A DNA stretch of 64,000 nucleotides from Actinopolyspora halophila DSM 43834 (GTDB lineage: Bacteria > Actinomycetota > Actinomycetes > Mycobacteriales > Pseudonocardiaceae). The stretch is taken from the NCBI RefSeq assembly GCF_000371785.1, contig NZ_AQUI01000002.1:714590-778589 (forward strand), written 5' to 3'. Below the pieces are notes generated by a model, which had not been told where the DNA came from, did not search any database, and saw nothing but the letters and a program-made list of their open reading frames with translations. Below, one piece after another: positions 44,133 to 52,704 of the stretch; the stretch's first letter is position 1; the number at the start of each line of letters is the position of its first letter. A program made the translations under genes and the position numbers.

Positions 44133-45167
44133 CTAGCCTCCGCGCTCGTTCCGGTCGTGCTGGGCGAGGCGGGCGAGCATGGCGTTGTAGGCCTGACGCG
44201 CTTGCTCGTCCTCGTCCAGGTCCTCGCTCGCCTGCAGGCTCCTGGCCGCCGACCGGTCGTCCTCGTCGGTGTCGGCGAGCGCGCTGCGCCGGGCGGATTC
44301 CAACCAGTTGCCGAAGCCCGCCTCCGAGCCCTTGGCGCGCATCCACTGCTTGACCAGTACCAGCGCGAACACGGCCATCAGCGCGTCACCGAAGAACCAC
44401 ATGATGCCGCCGCCGAGCCGCTGATCGGCCAGCACGGTCAGGGTTCCGTCGTCCATCCACCAGTCGCGCATCTCGGAGTAGGCGGGGAACAGCGGGTCGT
44501 CGGCCATCATCAGGATCACGCCGATGCCCGTGTCCGGTCCCATGCCCATCATCGCGCTGAACACGCGCAACGGGTAGGGGAAGTGCTGCCAGCGCGTCGG
44601 TTCGGTCCCGAGCAGCGGCAGGAAGGTGAGGTAGCCGGTCACCAGGTAGAGCGCGCTCTCCGCGTGGTGCAGCCACGGGTTCAGCAGCATGATCTGCATG
44701 AACGAGGTCAGGTGGGTGGCGACGAGCACCACGGTGTACAGCACCATCGTCCACGCGGGGTGGGTGAGCATTCCGACGGCGCGTCCGCGCAGGAGGCGTT
44801 CACGCGCGCCGGATTCGTCCAGCTCGCTGTAGAGCTGGAGCGGTTTGCCGTAGATCAGCAGGGCGGGAACCAGCATGATCAACATCAGGTGTTGGACCAT
44901 GTGCATGGTGAACAGCGCGTGGCTGTAGACCCCGACGAAGCTGTTCATGGCCACGAACCAGCTCACCAGCCCGGCGGCGAACAGCCAGCTGCGGTGCGCG
45001 GGCCACTTCCGGTGGGGTGTCCGGCGGTGCAGCCGTAGCACGCCCGCCGCGTAAACGGCCCCGATCAGTGCGATCAGCAGGTCCCACCAGAAGGCGAACT
45101 TCCAGCTGAGCAGCGCGCTGCTGAATGTCAGCGGTTCGACGTGGTGCACACCGACACTGTCTCGCAT
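44133..45167 (-). CDS. CtaG-like cytochrome c oxidase assembly protein
   Basis: A 344-residue membrane protein with six to seven helices. HALFTMHMVQHLMLIMLVPALL with His pairs and HPAWTMVLYTVVLVATHLTSF are the CtaG hallmarks, and FGDALMAVFALVLVKQWM is the last helix. A polar ~70-residue Glu/Asp-rich tail follows. CtaG-like proteins deliver copper to the Cu(B) site of oxidases. ATG 45167 is chosen (MRDSVG); GTG 45149 is also in frame. It lies 173 bases upstream of the CopD-CtaG gene on the same strand. Confidence 0.86.
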   Translation of the reverse strand: MRDSVGVHHVEPLTFSSALLSWKFAFWWDLLIALIGAVYAAGVLRLHRRTPHRKWPAHRSWLFAAGLVSWFVAMNSFVGVYSHALFTMHMVQHLMLIMLVPALLIYGKPLQLYSELDESGARERLLRGRAVGMLTHPAWTMVLYTVVLVATHLTSFMQIMLLNPWLHHAESALYLVTGYLTFLPLLGTEPTRWQHFPYPLRVFSAMMGMGPDTGIGVILMMADDPLFPAYSEMRDWWMDDGTLTVLADQRLGGGIMWFFGDALMAVFALVLVKQWMRAKGSEAGFGNWLESARRSALADTDEDDRSAARSLQASEDLDEDEQARQAYNAMLARLAQHDRNERGG

Positions 45168-45332
45168 CCGTTTTGCGCTGTTCGCGGGGACATGCCCGAC
45201 AGTGGGCTGCGGCACCTCCACGGGGTCCGGCCCCGAGCGGCACCGGTCGCTCAGCATCGGCCGAGCGCCCGGCACCGCCCCCGGGGAGCCGTCGAGCGGC
45301 GGGCTGCGCAGCCTGGCCGACGAACTCCGCCG

Positions 45333-46478
45333 TCAGTCGAGGGAGGCTTCCAGGGGGGAGGTGCTGCTCCACCCCGCCACCTCGTGCGGCGCCCGCGCAC
45401 CGGGACCGACGTAGCGGGCCGCCGGGCGGATCAGCCGTCCGGTGCGCTTCTGCTCCAGCACGTGCGCGGACCATCCGGCCAGCCGGGCGCAGGTGAACAT
45501 GGCGGGCATCATCGCGGTGGGCACCCCGGCGAAGTCGAGGATCACCGCGGCCCAGAACTCGACGTTGGTCGCGATCTGCCGGTCGGGGCGTCGTTCCGCG
45601 AGCACCGACAGCGCCGCGCGCTCCAGTTCGGTGGCGACCTCGAAGCGGGGGGAGCCGAGGTGTTTGCAGGTGTCGCGCAGCACGCGCGCCCGCGGGTCCT
45701 CGGCGCGGTACACCCGGTGGCCGAAACCCATCAGTCGTTCACCGCGGTCGAGGATCGATTCGACGACCGCCCGCGCGTCACCGCGCCGCTCCACTTCCTC
45801 GATCATCGGCAGTACCCGGGCGGGGGCTCCGCCGTGCAGCGGTCCGGACATGGCTCCTACCGCCCCGGACAGGCTCGCGGCGGCGTCCGCTCCGGTGGAG
45901 GCGACGACACGAGCGGTGAAGGTCGAGGCGTTCAACCCGTGCTCGGCGGCCGACACCCAGTAGGCGTCCAGTGCCTTGACGTGGGCGGGATCGGCTTCTC
46001 CCCGCCAGCCGGTCAGGAAGCGCTCGGCCAGGGTCGAACACTTGTCGAGCTCGTCGCGGGGCACGGGCGCGCGGTCGCCGCGCGCGGACTGCGCCGCGTA
46101 GGACAGCGCCAGTTCCGAAGCCAGCGCCAGCTGTTCGCGGGCCTGCCGTTCGTCGACGTCCAGCAGCGGTGAGAACCCGTTGGCCGAGGCCACCATGGCC
46201 AGGGCCGACTGCGTGTCGACGCGGACGTCTCCGTTGCGCACGGGCAGCGGTGCGTCCGCCGTGGCGCGGAGCCCTTCGCCGAATTCTCCGTCCACCAGCA
46301 GCGCCCACACGTCGCCGAAGGAAACCTTGCCCGCGAGCTCCTCGATGTCGACCCCGCGGTAACGCAGGGCCCCGCCGTCACGGTCCGGCTCGGCGATCTC
46401 GGTCTCGAACGCCACCACGCCTTCCAGCCCCGGGCTGACCGTGGTCTGCGCCGATTCGTTGTCCACTCGGTTCGGCAT
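45333..46478 (-). CDS. citA: Citrate synthase 2 (CitA type)
   Basis: A 381-residue condensing enzyme of acetyl-CoA and oxaloacetate, in the short type of citrate synthase. Catalytic regions: AEHGLNASTFTARVV (His), GPLHGGAPARV, MGFGHRVYRAEDPRAR (His, Arg) and FWAAVILDFAGVP (Asp). ATG 46478 follows a GGAG; a long in-frame upstream extension is spurious. Having this gene as well as gltA (52705-54009) is the common two-enzyme situation in actinomycetes. It is divergent from pdxH. Confidence 0.93.
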   Translation of the reverse strand: MPNRVDNESAQTTVSPGLEGVVAFETEIAEPDRDGGALRYRGVDIEELAGKVSFGDVWALLVDGEFGEGLRATADAPLPVRNGDVRVDTQSALAMVASANGFSPLLDVDERQAREQLALASELALSYAAQSARGDRAPVPRDELDKCSTLAERFLTGWRGEADPAHVKALDAYWVSAAEHGLNASTFTARVVASTGADAAASLSGAVGAMSGPLHGGAPARVLPMIEEVERRGDARAVVESILDRGERLMGFGHRVYRAEDPRARVLRDTCKHLGSPRFEVATELERAALSVLAERRPDRQIATNVEFWAAVILDFAGVPTAMMPAMFTCARLAGWSAHVLEQKRTGRLIRPAARYVGPGARAPHEVAGWSSTSPLEASLD

Positions 46479-47055
46479 CGTCGCCTCGTCTCCTTGATTC
46501 CGGTTGTGACCGTGACTCCCGTGCGGGAACACGGTGGGGACGTGGCGGGGTGTGGAACACGGTCGCTTCCGGGGCGGCCCGTGTCGTAGCGGTAACGGTG
46601 CACCCGCGCGTGGACCGATGGCAATCGTCTCGGCCGCCCAGCGGGATGTAATGAAAAAGATCACACCCTCGAGGAGCGCACGGATCGGCCTGCTCGGGTG
46701 GTTCCGCGGGGCGTCCCGGCCGCGGGGGTTGCTGCGCCGGTCCTCGGCATCGAGCGGCCGCCCCGTCCGCCCTCCTGGCGCGTCTCGTCCGCGCGGTGCG
46801 GACTCGTTGCCTGTTCCGCGCTCCCCGTTCGAGTGACGTGCTTCTCAGCGGCGGGGTGCTGAATCGATTACGGAATCGATCGGGGGAGCACTCCGGTTCG
46901 GCCCGGGTTCGGATTCCGTTTACCGTCGTTGCGGGACCGTTCCCCCGCCCCCGGGCGAGCGGCCTGTTCAGCACGCACCATACCGCGGTTCGCCGTGAGC
47001 ACGTTCGATTCAGCGACGGCGCCCCGAGGCGTCGGTGTGAGTCAGGAGGAGATGG
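46479..47055. other. Divergent citA/pdxH region
   Basis: A 577-base gap that must hold both promoters. An AT-richer island lies at about 46640-46670 (TGTAATGAAAAAGATCAC). I see no coding sequence that survives inspection. Confidence 0.4.
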
Positions 47056-47709
47056 ATGTCGCAGGCAAAGGCCACGTTGTCCGGGATGCGCGTGTCCTAC
47101 GACGCCGAACCGCTTCGCGAGGACCTGCTGGGGGAGACCTGGCACGAACAGCTCCGGGAGTGGTTCGACGAAGCCGTGCGGGCGGAACTGGCCGAGCCGA
47201 ACGCGATGGTGCTGGCCACGGCCGACGCCACCGGTATGCCCTCCTCGCGGACCGTGCTGTGCAAGGGCTTCGACGAGCGCGGACTCGTCTTCTTCACCAA
47301 CTACACCTCCTCGAAGAGTCACGACCTCTCCGCGACCAGGGTGGCCGCGGCGACCTTCCCCTGGCTGTCGCTGCAGCGGCAGGTGAACGTGCGCGGAACG
47401 GTCGAGAAGGTCAAGCAGGAGGAGACGGCCGAGTACTGGGCGCACAGGCCGCGCGGTTCACAGCTCGGTGCCTGGGCGTCCCCGCAGTCCAGCGTCGTGC
47501 CGGGAAGGGACTCCCTGGAGTCCTCCCTGGCCGGGATCGAACGCCGGTTCTCCGACGCGGAGCGGGTTCCGGTTCCGCCGCACTGGGGCGGCTGGCGCAT
47601 TCGTCCCGAGTACGTCGAGTTCTGGCAGGGACGTCCGGATCGGCTGCACGACCGACTGCGTTTCCGCCGGACGGACGACTCGTGGAAGGTGGAGCGTCTC
47701 GCTCCGTGA
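47056..47709 (+). CDS. pdxH: Pyridoxamine 5'-phosphate oxidase
   Basis: A 217-residue FMN enzyme that oxidises PNP/PMP to pyridoxal 5'-phosphate. Family motifs: PNAMVLATADATGMPSSRTV, GFDERGLVFFTNYTSSKSHD (FMN phosphate binding), RPRGSQLGAWASPQSSVV, and the C-terminal FWQGRPDRLHDRLRFRR. ATG 47056 is preceded by AGGAGGAG. It lies upstream of a co-directional epimerase gene with an 85-base gap. Its PLP product serves enzymes such as SerC in this window. Confidence 0.95.
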   Translation: MSQAKATLSGMRVSYDAEPLREDLLGETWHEQLREWFDEAVRAELAEPNAMVLATADATGMPSSRTVLCKGFDERGLVFFTNYTSSKSHDLSATRVAAATFPWLSLQRQVNVRGTVEKVKQEETAEYWAHRPRGSQLGAWASPQSSVVPGRDSLESSLAGIERRFSDAERVPVPPHWGGWRIRPEYVEFWQGRPDRLHDRLRFRRTDDSWKVERLAP

Positions 47710-47794
47710 GAAGGACGCCGTCCGCGCCGGTATCGGCCCCGGTCACTTTCCCGACGGTGATCCGTCGTGATCGACTACGACCTACAGTGGTCGG

Positions 47795-48724
47795 GTGACC
47801 GAAAACATTCCGGCCACCGGACGGCAGTTCGAGATCGTCCACGGTGGCGCGCACGCTGTGATCACCGAAGTCGGTGCGGGACTGCGTGGTTTCCACGTCG
47901 ACGGCGTTCCCTACAGCGAGAGCTACGAGGCCGACCGGCTGCCCCCGGGGGGAGCCGGCGCGGTGCTGGTGCCGTGGCCGAACCGGGTCGCCGACGGGCG
48001 GTGGGAGTTGGAGGGGGAGCCCCAGCAGCTCGCCCTCACGGAGCCGGAACGTCGTAACGCCATCCACGGCTTGCTGCGGCACACGCCGTGGGCGGTCAGC
48101 GAGCACACCGATTCGACGGTGGTGCTGCACGCGATGATCCCGGCACAGCCGGGCTGGCCGGTTCCGCTGCTCACCTCGGTCGAGTACGTGGTCGACGAGA
48201 GCGGGCTCGGGGTGCACCACACGGTGGAGAACCTCGGCTCCCGAGCCGTGCCCTTCGGCCTGGGGGTGCATCCCTATCCGAGAGCGGGCAACGCGGCCAC
48301 CGACGACTGCACGCTGCGGTTGGCGGCCTCCAGCGTGCTTCCCGCGGACGAGGAGAGGATGCTGCCCGTCCCTCCCGAGCGGGAGCTGGAGGGTGCCGAG
48401 GTGGAGCTGCGCGGGGGCAGGCCGCTGCGAGGAGTGTGGCTGGACACCGCGTTCGGCGGTGCCCGTCCGGCCCCGGACGATCCCCGGGAACTCGTGCGTC
48501 ATTCGGTCACCGATTCGACCGGGCACGGTGTCGAGGTGTGGGCGGACCCGGTCTTCGGATGGGTGCAGGTCTACACGGCGGGGGAGTTTCCCGGCCGGGG
48601 CAGGGCCGTCGCCGTCGAACCGATGACCTGTCCTCCGGACGCGCTGAACTCGGGCACCGACCTGATCCACTTGGAACCGGGCCGCACCTGGTCCGCTCGT
48701 TGGGGGCTGCGCCCCGTCGGCTGA
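47795..48724 (+). CDS. Aldose 1-epimerase family protein
   Basis: A 309-residue beta-sandwich protein of the galactose mutarotase family, which interconverts alpha and beta anomers of aldoses. PNRVADGRWELEG, the catalytic-type His in AIHGLLRHTPW, LGVHPYPRAG, and AVAVEPMTCPPDALNSG (acid/base Glu) are present. Substrate specificity is unknown. The GTG at 47795 gives a full-length family member. It is convergent with the acyl-CoA dehydrogenase. Confidence 0.88.
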   Translation: MTENIPATGRQFEIVHGGAHAVITEVGAGLRGFHVDGVPYSESYEADRLPPGGAGAVLVPWPNRVADGRWELEGEPQQLALTEPERRNAIHGLLRHTPWAVSEHTDSTVVLHAMIPAQPGWPVPLLTSVEYVVDESGLGVHHTVENLGSRAVPFGLGVHPYPRAGNAATDDCTLRLAASSVLPADEERMLPVPPERELEGAEVELRGGRPLRGVWLDTAFGGARPAPDDPRELVRHSVTDSTGHGVEVWADPVFGWVQVYTAGEFPGRGRAVAVEPMTCPPDALNSGTDLIHLEPGRTWSARWGLRPVG

Positions 48725-48770
48725 TTCGCCCAGGGGCGCGCGGATGCTTCGCGCGGTTCTCGGCCGTGGC

Positions 48771-49904
48771 TCATTTGGCGAGTTCGCGACCGATCACCGT
48801 GCGCTGGATCTGGTTGGTCCCCTCGAAGATCTGCAGCACCTTGGCCTCGCGCATGTACCTTTCGGCGGGAAAGTCCCTGGTGTAGCCGGCCCCGCCCAGG
48901 ACCTGCACCGCGTCCGTGGTCACCTTCATCGCGGCGTCGGTCGCGATCAGCTTGGCCACGGCGGCCTGCCGTCCGAAGGCCCGTCCCGCGTCCCGGCGCC
49001 GGGCCGCGTCCAGATAGGTGGCGCGGGCCGACTGCACCGCCGCCTCCATGTCGGCGAGCATGAACTCGACCCCCTGGAACCGGATGACGGGTTGGCCGAA
49101 CTGGCTGCGCTGCTTGGCGTACTCGACGGCCAGTTCCAGCGCGGCCTGGGCCAGTCCCACGGCGCACGCCGCGATTCCGAGCCGTCCCGAATCCAGGGCT
49201 CGCAGTGCTATTCGCATTCCCTGGCCGCGCTCACCGATGAGCCGGTCGCCCTCGACCGGTGCTCCGTCGAAGACCAGCTCCGTGGTGGGGGATCCGTTCA
49301 ACCCCATCTTCCGCTCCGGTGTTCCGGCCGCGACCCCCCGCGTGTTCCCGTCGACCAGCAGGCAGCTGATCTCGTCGTCGGCCGTTCGGGCCATCAGGGT
49401 GTAGAAGTCGGCCACGCCCCCGTGGGTGATCCAGCACTTGGTGCCCGTGATCGAGTACTCCGAGCCCCGCGGTTCCGCCGTGGTGCGCAACGCCGACGCG
49501 TCCGATCCAGCCTGCGGTTCGGACAGGGCGTAGCCCCCGAGCGTCTGTCCGCCGAGCATCTCGCCCAACCACCTGCGACGTTGTTCGTCGGTGCCGGACT
49601 CGGCGAGCGGGTAGCAGGACATGGTGTGTACCGATAGCCCGACTCCGACCGTCATCCACGCGCTGCTGAGCTCTTCCAGTACTTGCAGGTAGGTCTCGTA
49701 CGGCTGGTTCGCGCCGCCGAACTCCTCGGGATAGGGCAGTCCGAGCAGTCCCGCGTCCCCGAGCAGTTTGAACTTCTCCCTGGGGAACTGTTCGTCCTCT
49801 TCGGCCGCCGCGGCGGCCGGGGCGAGTTCGTTCCGGGCGATTTCCCTGGTGAGGGCTATCAGATCGTTCGCTTCAGTGGTGGCGAGCAGGCGTTCGACCG
49901 GCAT
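48771..49904 (-). CDS. Acyl-CoA dehydrogenase
   Basis: A 377-residue FAD flavoenzyme of beta-oxidation or branched-chain acyl-CoA metabolism. GGYALSEPQAGSDASAL, KCWITHGGVADFY, GLNGSPTTELVFD, QVLGGAGYTRDFPAERYMRE and LQIFEGTNQIQRTVIGREL are all standard; the catalytic Glu is in the IFEGTNQIQ block. ATG 49904 is chosen from homologues, with GGAG about ten bases upstream. It faces away from a TetR gene across a region full of GTACTG/CAGTAC boxes, so it is probably repressed by that regulator. Confidence 0.93.
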   Translation of the reverse strand: MPVERLLATTEANDLIALTREIARNELAPAAAAAEEDEQFPREKFKLLGDAGLLGLPYPEEFGGANQPYETYLQVLEELSSAWMTVGVGLSVHTMSCYPLAESGTDEQRRRWLGEMLGGQTLGGYALSEPQAGSDASALRTTAEPRGSEYSITGTKCWITHGGVADFYTLMARTADDEISCLLVDGNTRGVAAGTPERKMGLNGSPTTELVFDGAPVEGDRLIGERGQGMRIALRALDSGRLGIAACAVGLAQAALELAVEYAKQRSQFGQPVIRFQGVEFMLADMEAAVQSARATYLDAARRRDAGRAFGRQAAVAKLIATDAAMKVTTDAVQVLGGAGYTRDFPAERYMREAKVLQIFEGTNQIQRTVIGRELAK

Positions 49905-49940
49905 CGGATCTTTGCTCCAGCGACCGTGCGGACTGGTATT

Positions 49941-50001
49941 CAGTACTCCGTACAGTACTGTGTAACCGTATTCAGTACGGTACTGAGCGCGTATAGTACT
50001 G
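49941..50001. promoter_or_regulatory. Operator cluster of CAGTAC/GTACTG boxes
   Basis: Four or more related half-sites lie in 61 bases: CAGTAC (49941-49946), the palindrome ACAGTACTGT (49952-49961), CAGTAC-G-GTACTG (49973-49985) and AGTACTG (49995-50001). They lie between the divergent acyl-CoA dehydrogenase and TetR genes, where a TetR-family repressor would bind. They also overlap the AT-rich promoter stretch. Confidence 0.7.
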
Positions 50002-50082
50002 CTTTCGTTCACTCGGCGAAACCGTTTTCGGGTTTCGTGTCCCGCACATCCGTTCGGGTGAGAGCTGTGGCAGCCTCGAACG

Positions 50083-50751
50083 ATGAGCTATTCCCGTCCG
50101 ACGGACAGTCCCGGGGACAGGAGCGCGGGGCCCCCGAGCCGGGCCGTGCACGCGCGGCGGGCGGAGCTGTTGGACCGGTTGTGCGATCTCTTCCTGGCCG
50201 AGGGGTTCGCGCACTTCACGTTGGACGAGTTGGCCGCGCGGATGCACTGCTCCAAGTCCACGCTGTACACGCTCGCCCGGAGCAAGGAGCAACTCGCGGT
50301 TCGGGTGGTCGGGCACTTCTTCAAACGCGCGACCGCCAACATAGAGCGTCGGGTGTCCGGGGTCACCGATGTGCGCTCGATCATGCGCGTCTACCTGAAG
50401 GCCGCGGCGGCCGAGCTCGCTCCGGCCGGAAGACGGTTCATCGCCGACATGGCGGACAACCCCGCCACGCGGGCCTGCTACGAGGCCAATGCCACCGCGG
50501 CGGCGGATCGGGTCCGTGCGCTCGTGCACGAGGGAGTGCGTGCGGGGGTGTTCCGCGAGGTCGACGCCGCCCTGGTCGGGGAGATGGTCGGCCTGACCAT
50601 CTCCGCGATCCAACGTGGGGAGATAACCGAGCGCACCGGGTTGTCCGATGCCGCGGCCTTCGAGGCGCTCTCGGAGTTCCTGGTGGGTGGCCTGGCGGCT
50701 CCCGAGGAAGAGCTGGAAGCAGCCGATGCGCACCGAGCGGAGGAACCTTGA
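50083..50751 (+). CDS. TetR/AcrR family transcriptional regulator
   Basis: A 222-residue helical repressor. The N-terminal HTH contains FTLDELAARMHCSKSTLYTL, with the usual AR and KEQL surroundings. The C-terminal helices form the ligand pocket (TetR_C type). It is divergent from acyl-CoA dehydrogenase and overlaps a sugar kinase gene by TTGA. The palindromic operator cluster next to it supports autoregulation and control of the dehydrogenase. The ligand may be an acyl-CoA, by inference. ATG 50083 is the start. Confidence 0.9.
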   Translation: MSYSRPTDSPGDRSAGPPSRAVHARRAELLDRLCDLFLAEGFAHFTLDELAARMHCSKSTLYTLARSKEQLAVRVVGHFFKRATANIERRVSGVTDVRSIMRVYLKAAAAELAPAGRRFIADMADNPATRACYEANATAAADRVRALVHEGVRAGVFREVDAALVGEMVGLTISAIQRGEITERTGLSDAAAFEALSEFLVGGLAAPEEELEAADAHRAEEP

Positions 50752-51704
50752 TCATTGTCGGTGGCGAGGCACTCGTCGATCTCGTGCCCGACGGCGATTC
50801 CGCGGAGGAATTGCCGCCGTTGCTTCCCTGGCTGGGAGGCGGCCCTTACAACATAGCCATCGCCCTGGGCAGACTGGGCGAGCCGGTCGGCATGCTCACG
50901 AGGCTGTCCACGGATCGCTTCGGGGAGAAGCTGAGCGAGCGGCTGATCGCAGCCGGAGTGGACACCGCTCTGGTGCAGCGCGGTCCCGAACCGACGACGT
51001 TGGCCGTGGTCGAACTGGACGAGAACGGTGCCGCGCGCTACGGCTTTCACACGGAGGGAACCGCCACTCCGCTCCTCGGCGACCCCGGAAGTCTTCCGGA
51101 GGGGACCGAGGCCGTCTCGCTCGGCACGCTCGGAATGGTGCTGGAGCCGGGGGCCTCGATCTACGAGCGGGTGCTCTTCCGGGCGGCGGAGCACGGGAGC
51201 TTCGTGGCCCTGGACCCGAACATCCGGGCCGATCTGATCGACGATCCGCACGCCTACCGGCGCAGGTTCCTCGAGTGGCTGCCCGCCGTGACGCTGCTCA
51301 AGCTCTCGGTGGAGGACGCGGCGTGGCTGGCCGGTCTCGACGCGGAAGCCGAGTCGGAACCACTGTTCGCGGCGTTGCGCGACTGGCTGGCCCGCGGTCC
51401 CGCGGCCGTGGTGCTGACGCGGGGAGCGGAGGGCATGGCCGTGTTCACTTCCGCGGGGGAGTTCGCGGAGGTCGAGGCCGCACGGGTTCCGGTGGTGGAC
51501 ACGATCGGTGCGGGGGACACGATTCAGGCCGCTCTGCTCGCCTGGTTGCGGCGCGAGGGGGCTCTTTCCGCCGCGGCGGTCTCCGGTCTGGGTGCGGGCA
51601 GCTGGCGCGCGGCGCTCCGCTACGCGGCTTCCGCGGCCGGGGTCACGGTTTCCCGTTCGGGCGCCCAACCGCCTTACGCCGGTGAGGTCGCGGATCAGCG
51701 GTGA
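50748..51704 (+). CDS. PfkB-family carbohydrate kinase (fructokinase-like)
   Basis: A 318-residue ribokinase-fold sugar kinase. VGGEALVDLVP at the N-terminus, GGGPYNIAIALGRLG (signature 1), and DTIGAGDTIQAALLAWL (signature 2 with catalytic Asp) are intact. LDPNIRADL is typical of fructokinases. The TTG start at 50748 overlaps the TetR stop and has GGAGGAA four to eight bases before, so this unusual start is likely real. A strong terminator follows about 60 bases after the stop. Confidence 0.9.
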   Translation: MIIVGGEALVDLVPDGDSAEELPPLLPWLGGGPYNIAIALGRLGEPVGMLTRLSTDRFGEKLSERLIAAGVDTALVQRGPEPTTLAVVELDENGAARYGFHTEGTATPLLGDPGSLPEGTEAVSLGTLGMVLEPGASIYERVLFRAAEHGSFVALDPNIRADLIDDPHAYRRRFLEWLPAVTLLKLSVEDAAWLAGLDAEAESEPLFAALRDWLARGPAAVVLTRGAEGMAVFTSAGEFAEVEAARVPVVDTIGAGDTIQAALLAWLRREGALSAAAVSGLGAGSWRAALRYAASAAGVTVSRSGAQPPYAGEVADQR

Positions 51705-51762
51705 GCGCGGCGTGGGGCAGGAGGCCGCCCACGGCGAGGAAAACCGAAAACTTCAGTAGAAA

Positions 51763-51791
51763 GGGGGTGCCCCTCGGCGTGGGGCACCCCC
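51763..51791 (+). terminator. Terminator of the sugar kinase operon
   Basis: A perfect 11-bp stem GGGGGTGCCCC/GGGGCACCCCC with a 7-base loop, about 60 bases after the kinase stop. Confidence 0.8.
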
Positions 51792-51799
51792 TCCTCAGA

Positions 51800-51830
51800 G
51801 GACCGGGCCGACGGTGTGTCGGACCGGTCC
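51800..51830 (-). terminator. Second hairpin, facing the leftward peptide ORF
   Basis: GGACCGGGCCGAC (51800-51812) pairs with GTCGGACCGGTCC (51818-51830) with one mismatch and a 5-base loop. It starts about 20 bases after the possible leftward peptide ORF. Together with the hairpin at 51763-51791 it separates converging transcripts. Confidence 0.5.
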
Positions 51831-51849
51831 GTCGACGTGATCCCTCGTG

Positions 51850-51903
51850 TCAGAGGACGTCGATGTTAACCAGCAGGTCGATCAACGACTGGATAATGAC
51901 CAC
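51850..51903 (-). CDS. Possible 17-residue hydrophobic peptide
   Basis: GTG at 51903 opens VVIIQSLIDLLVNIDVL and ends with TGA at 51850. AGGA lies eight bases before the GTG, a good ribosome site, and a hairpin follows the stop. Polar residues (Q5, D9, N13) fall four apart, as in an amphipathic helix. The frame stays open upstream to 52056, so a longer product is possible. A second tiny frame (ATG 51941, MKNNRQMSKGQSKWSLSSR) overlaps just upstream. The whole AT-rich patch differs from its surroundings. The function is unknown and the gene is unproven. Confidence 0.3.
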   Translation of the reverse strand: MVIIQSLIDLLVNIDVL

Positions 51904-51941
51904 TTTGATTGTCCTTTGCTCATTTGGCGATTGTTTTTCAT

Positions 51942-51955
51942 GTTGCGGCCGCAAC
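51942..51955. promoter_or_regulatory. 14-bp perfect palindrome upstream of the peptide frames
   Basis: GTTGCGGCCGCAAC is a perfect palindrome ending one base before the ATG at 51941 (minus strand). It may be an operator or an RNA hairpin affecting translation. Confidence 0.35.
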
Positions 51956-52056
51956 AGAGAAGTTAGTAGCAGATCGCGGCTGTGTCTTTCACTCGGAAGT
52001 GCAAAGTGGACACGACTTTGCGTAATCCTGGAGCACGCCCAGTGATCATGAAACAC

Positions 52057-52704
52057 TTTTGTGAAAATTGGTCATGTATTTGTGGCGTCGGATCGACTAC
52101 GCGGGGTGCAAGTTACTGTCGGGTCCGCGGGGTCCGCTGCGGGGGACCGTGACCGCGGTCGAGCCTTTCGGTGCCTTGTGGGTGCGTTGCGGTGCTGAAA
52201 TATTTCGGCAGTCACTCGTTCGAGCAATCTTTAACTCTTTCGAGTGTGCTTCGGGGTGGAGCCCCGGTGTTGTGATTCGAGCCACTTGGGGTGTTCGATG
52301 TGCGCGCCCCGCGTGGGAGCGGTGCAGGAGGGGAGCCGTCGAACACGTGCTGGGAGTCCCGCCCCCGGAACTCCGCATCCGGGCGAGTTGCCCCCGAGTG
52401 CGGCCGGCGGCATCCTGTTGCGGGGTCGGCCGTATCGGTGATGTGGGCGACCGCTTTTCGGGGGGATCAGGTGTGATCGTGGTCCCACCTGCCCATTTCG
52501 ACTAACACTGTTGCTGCGTGAGAGGCCTTTCGCGGTCTAGCGTGACTACCGACAGGACCCCAACGGGGTGGTGCTGCGGCGGTTCGGAGGATCCCGACCG
52601 GCGTGTGCGCTCGATCGGGAACGGGTGACCCCGGCGCCTCGGGTGTCGGTCGTACCGCTGGTCGGCGGCAGCCCCACCCCCGATTGAGCGCGAGAGGTTC
52701 CCGA
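52057..52704. other. Long gltA upstream region
   Basis: Nearly 650 bases without a credible gene. The left part (to about 52100) continues the AT-rich island. Around 52511-52541, TTGCTG and TCTAGC with 19-base spacing may be a weak promoter. A long leader of gltA is likely. No riboswitch that I can recognise is present. Confidence 0.4.

Noticed and set aside
52057..52704. A riboswitch or RNA gene before gltA
   Set aside because: No recognised aptamer pattern or strong conserved stem could be read by eye.
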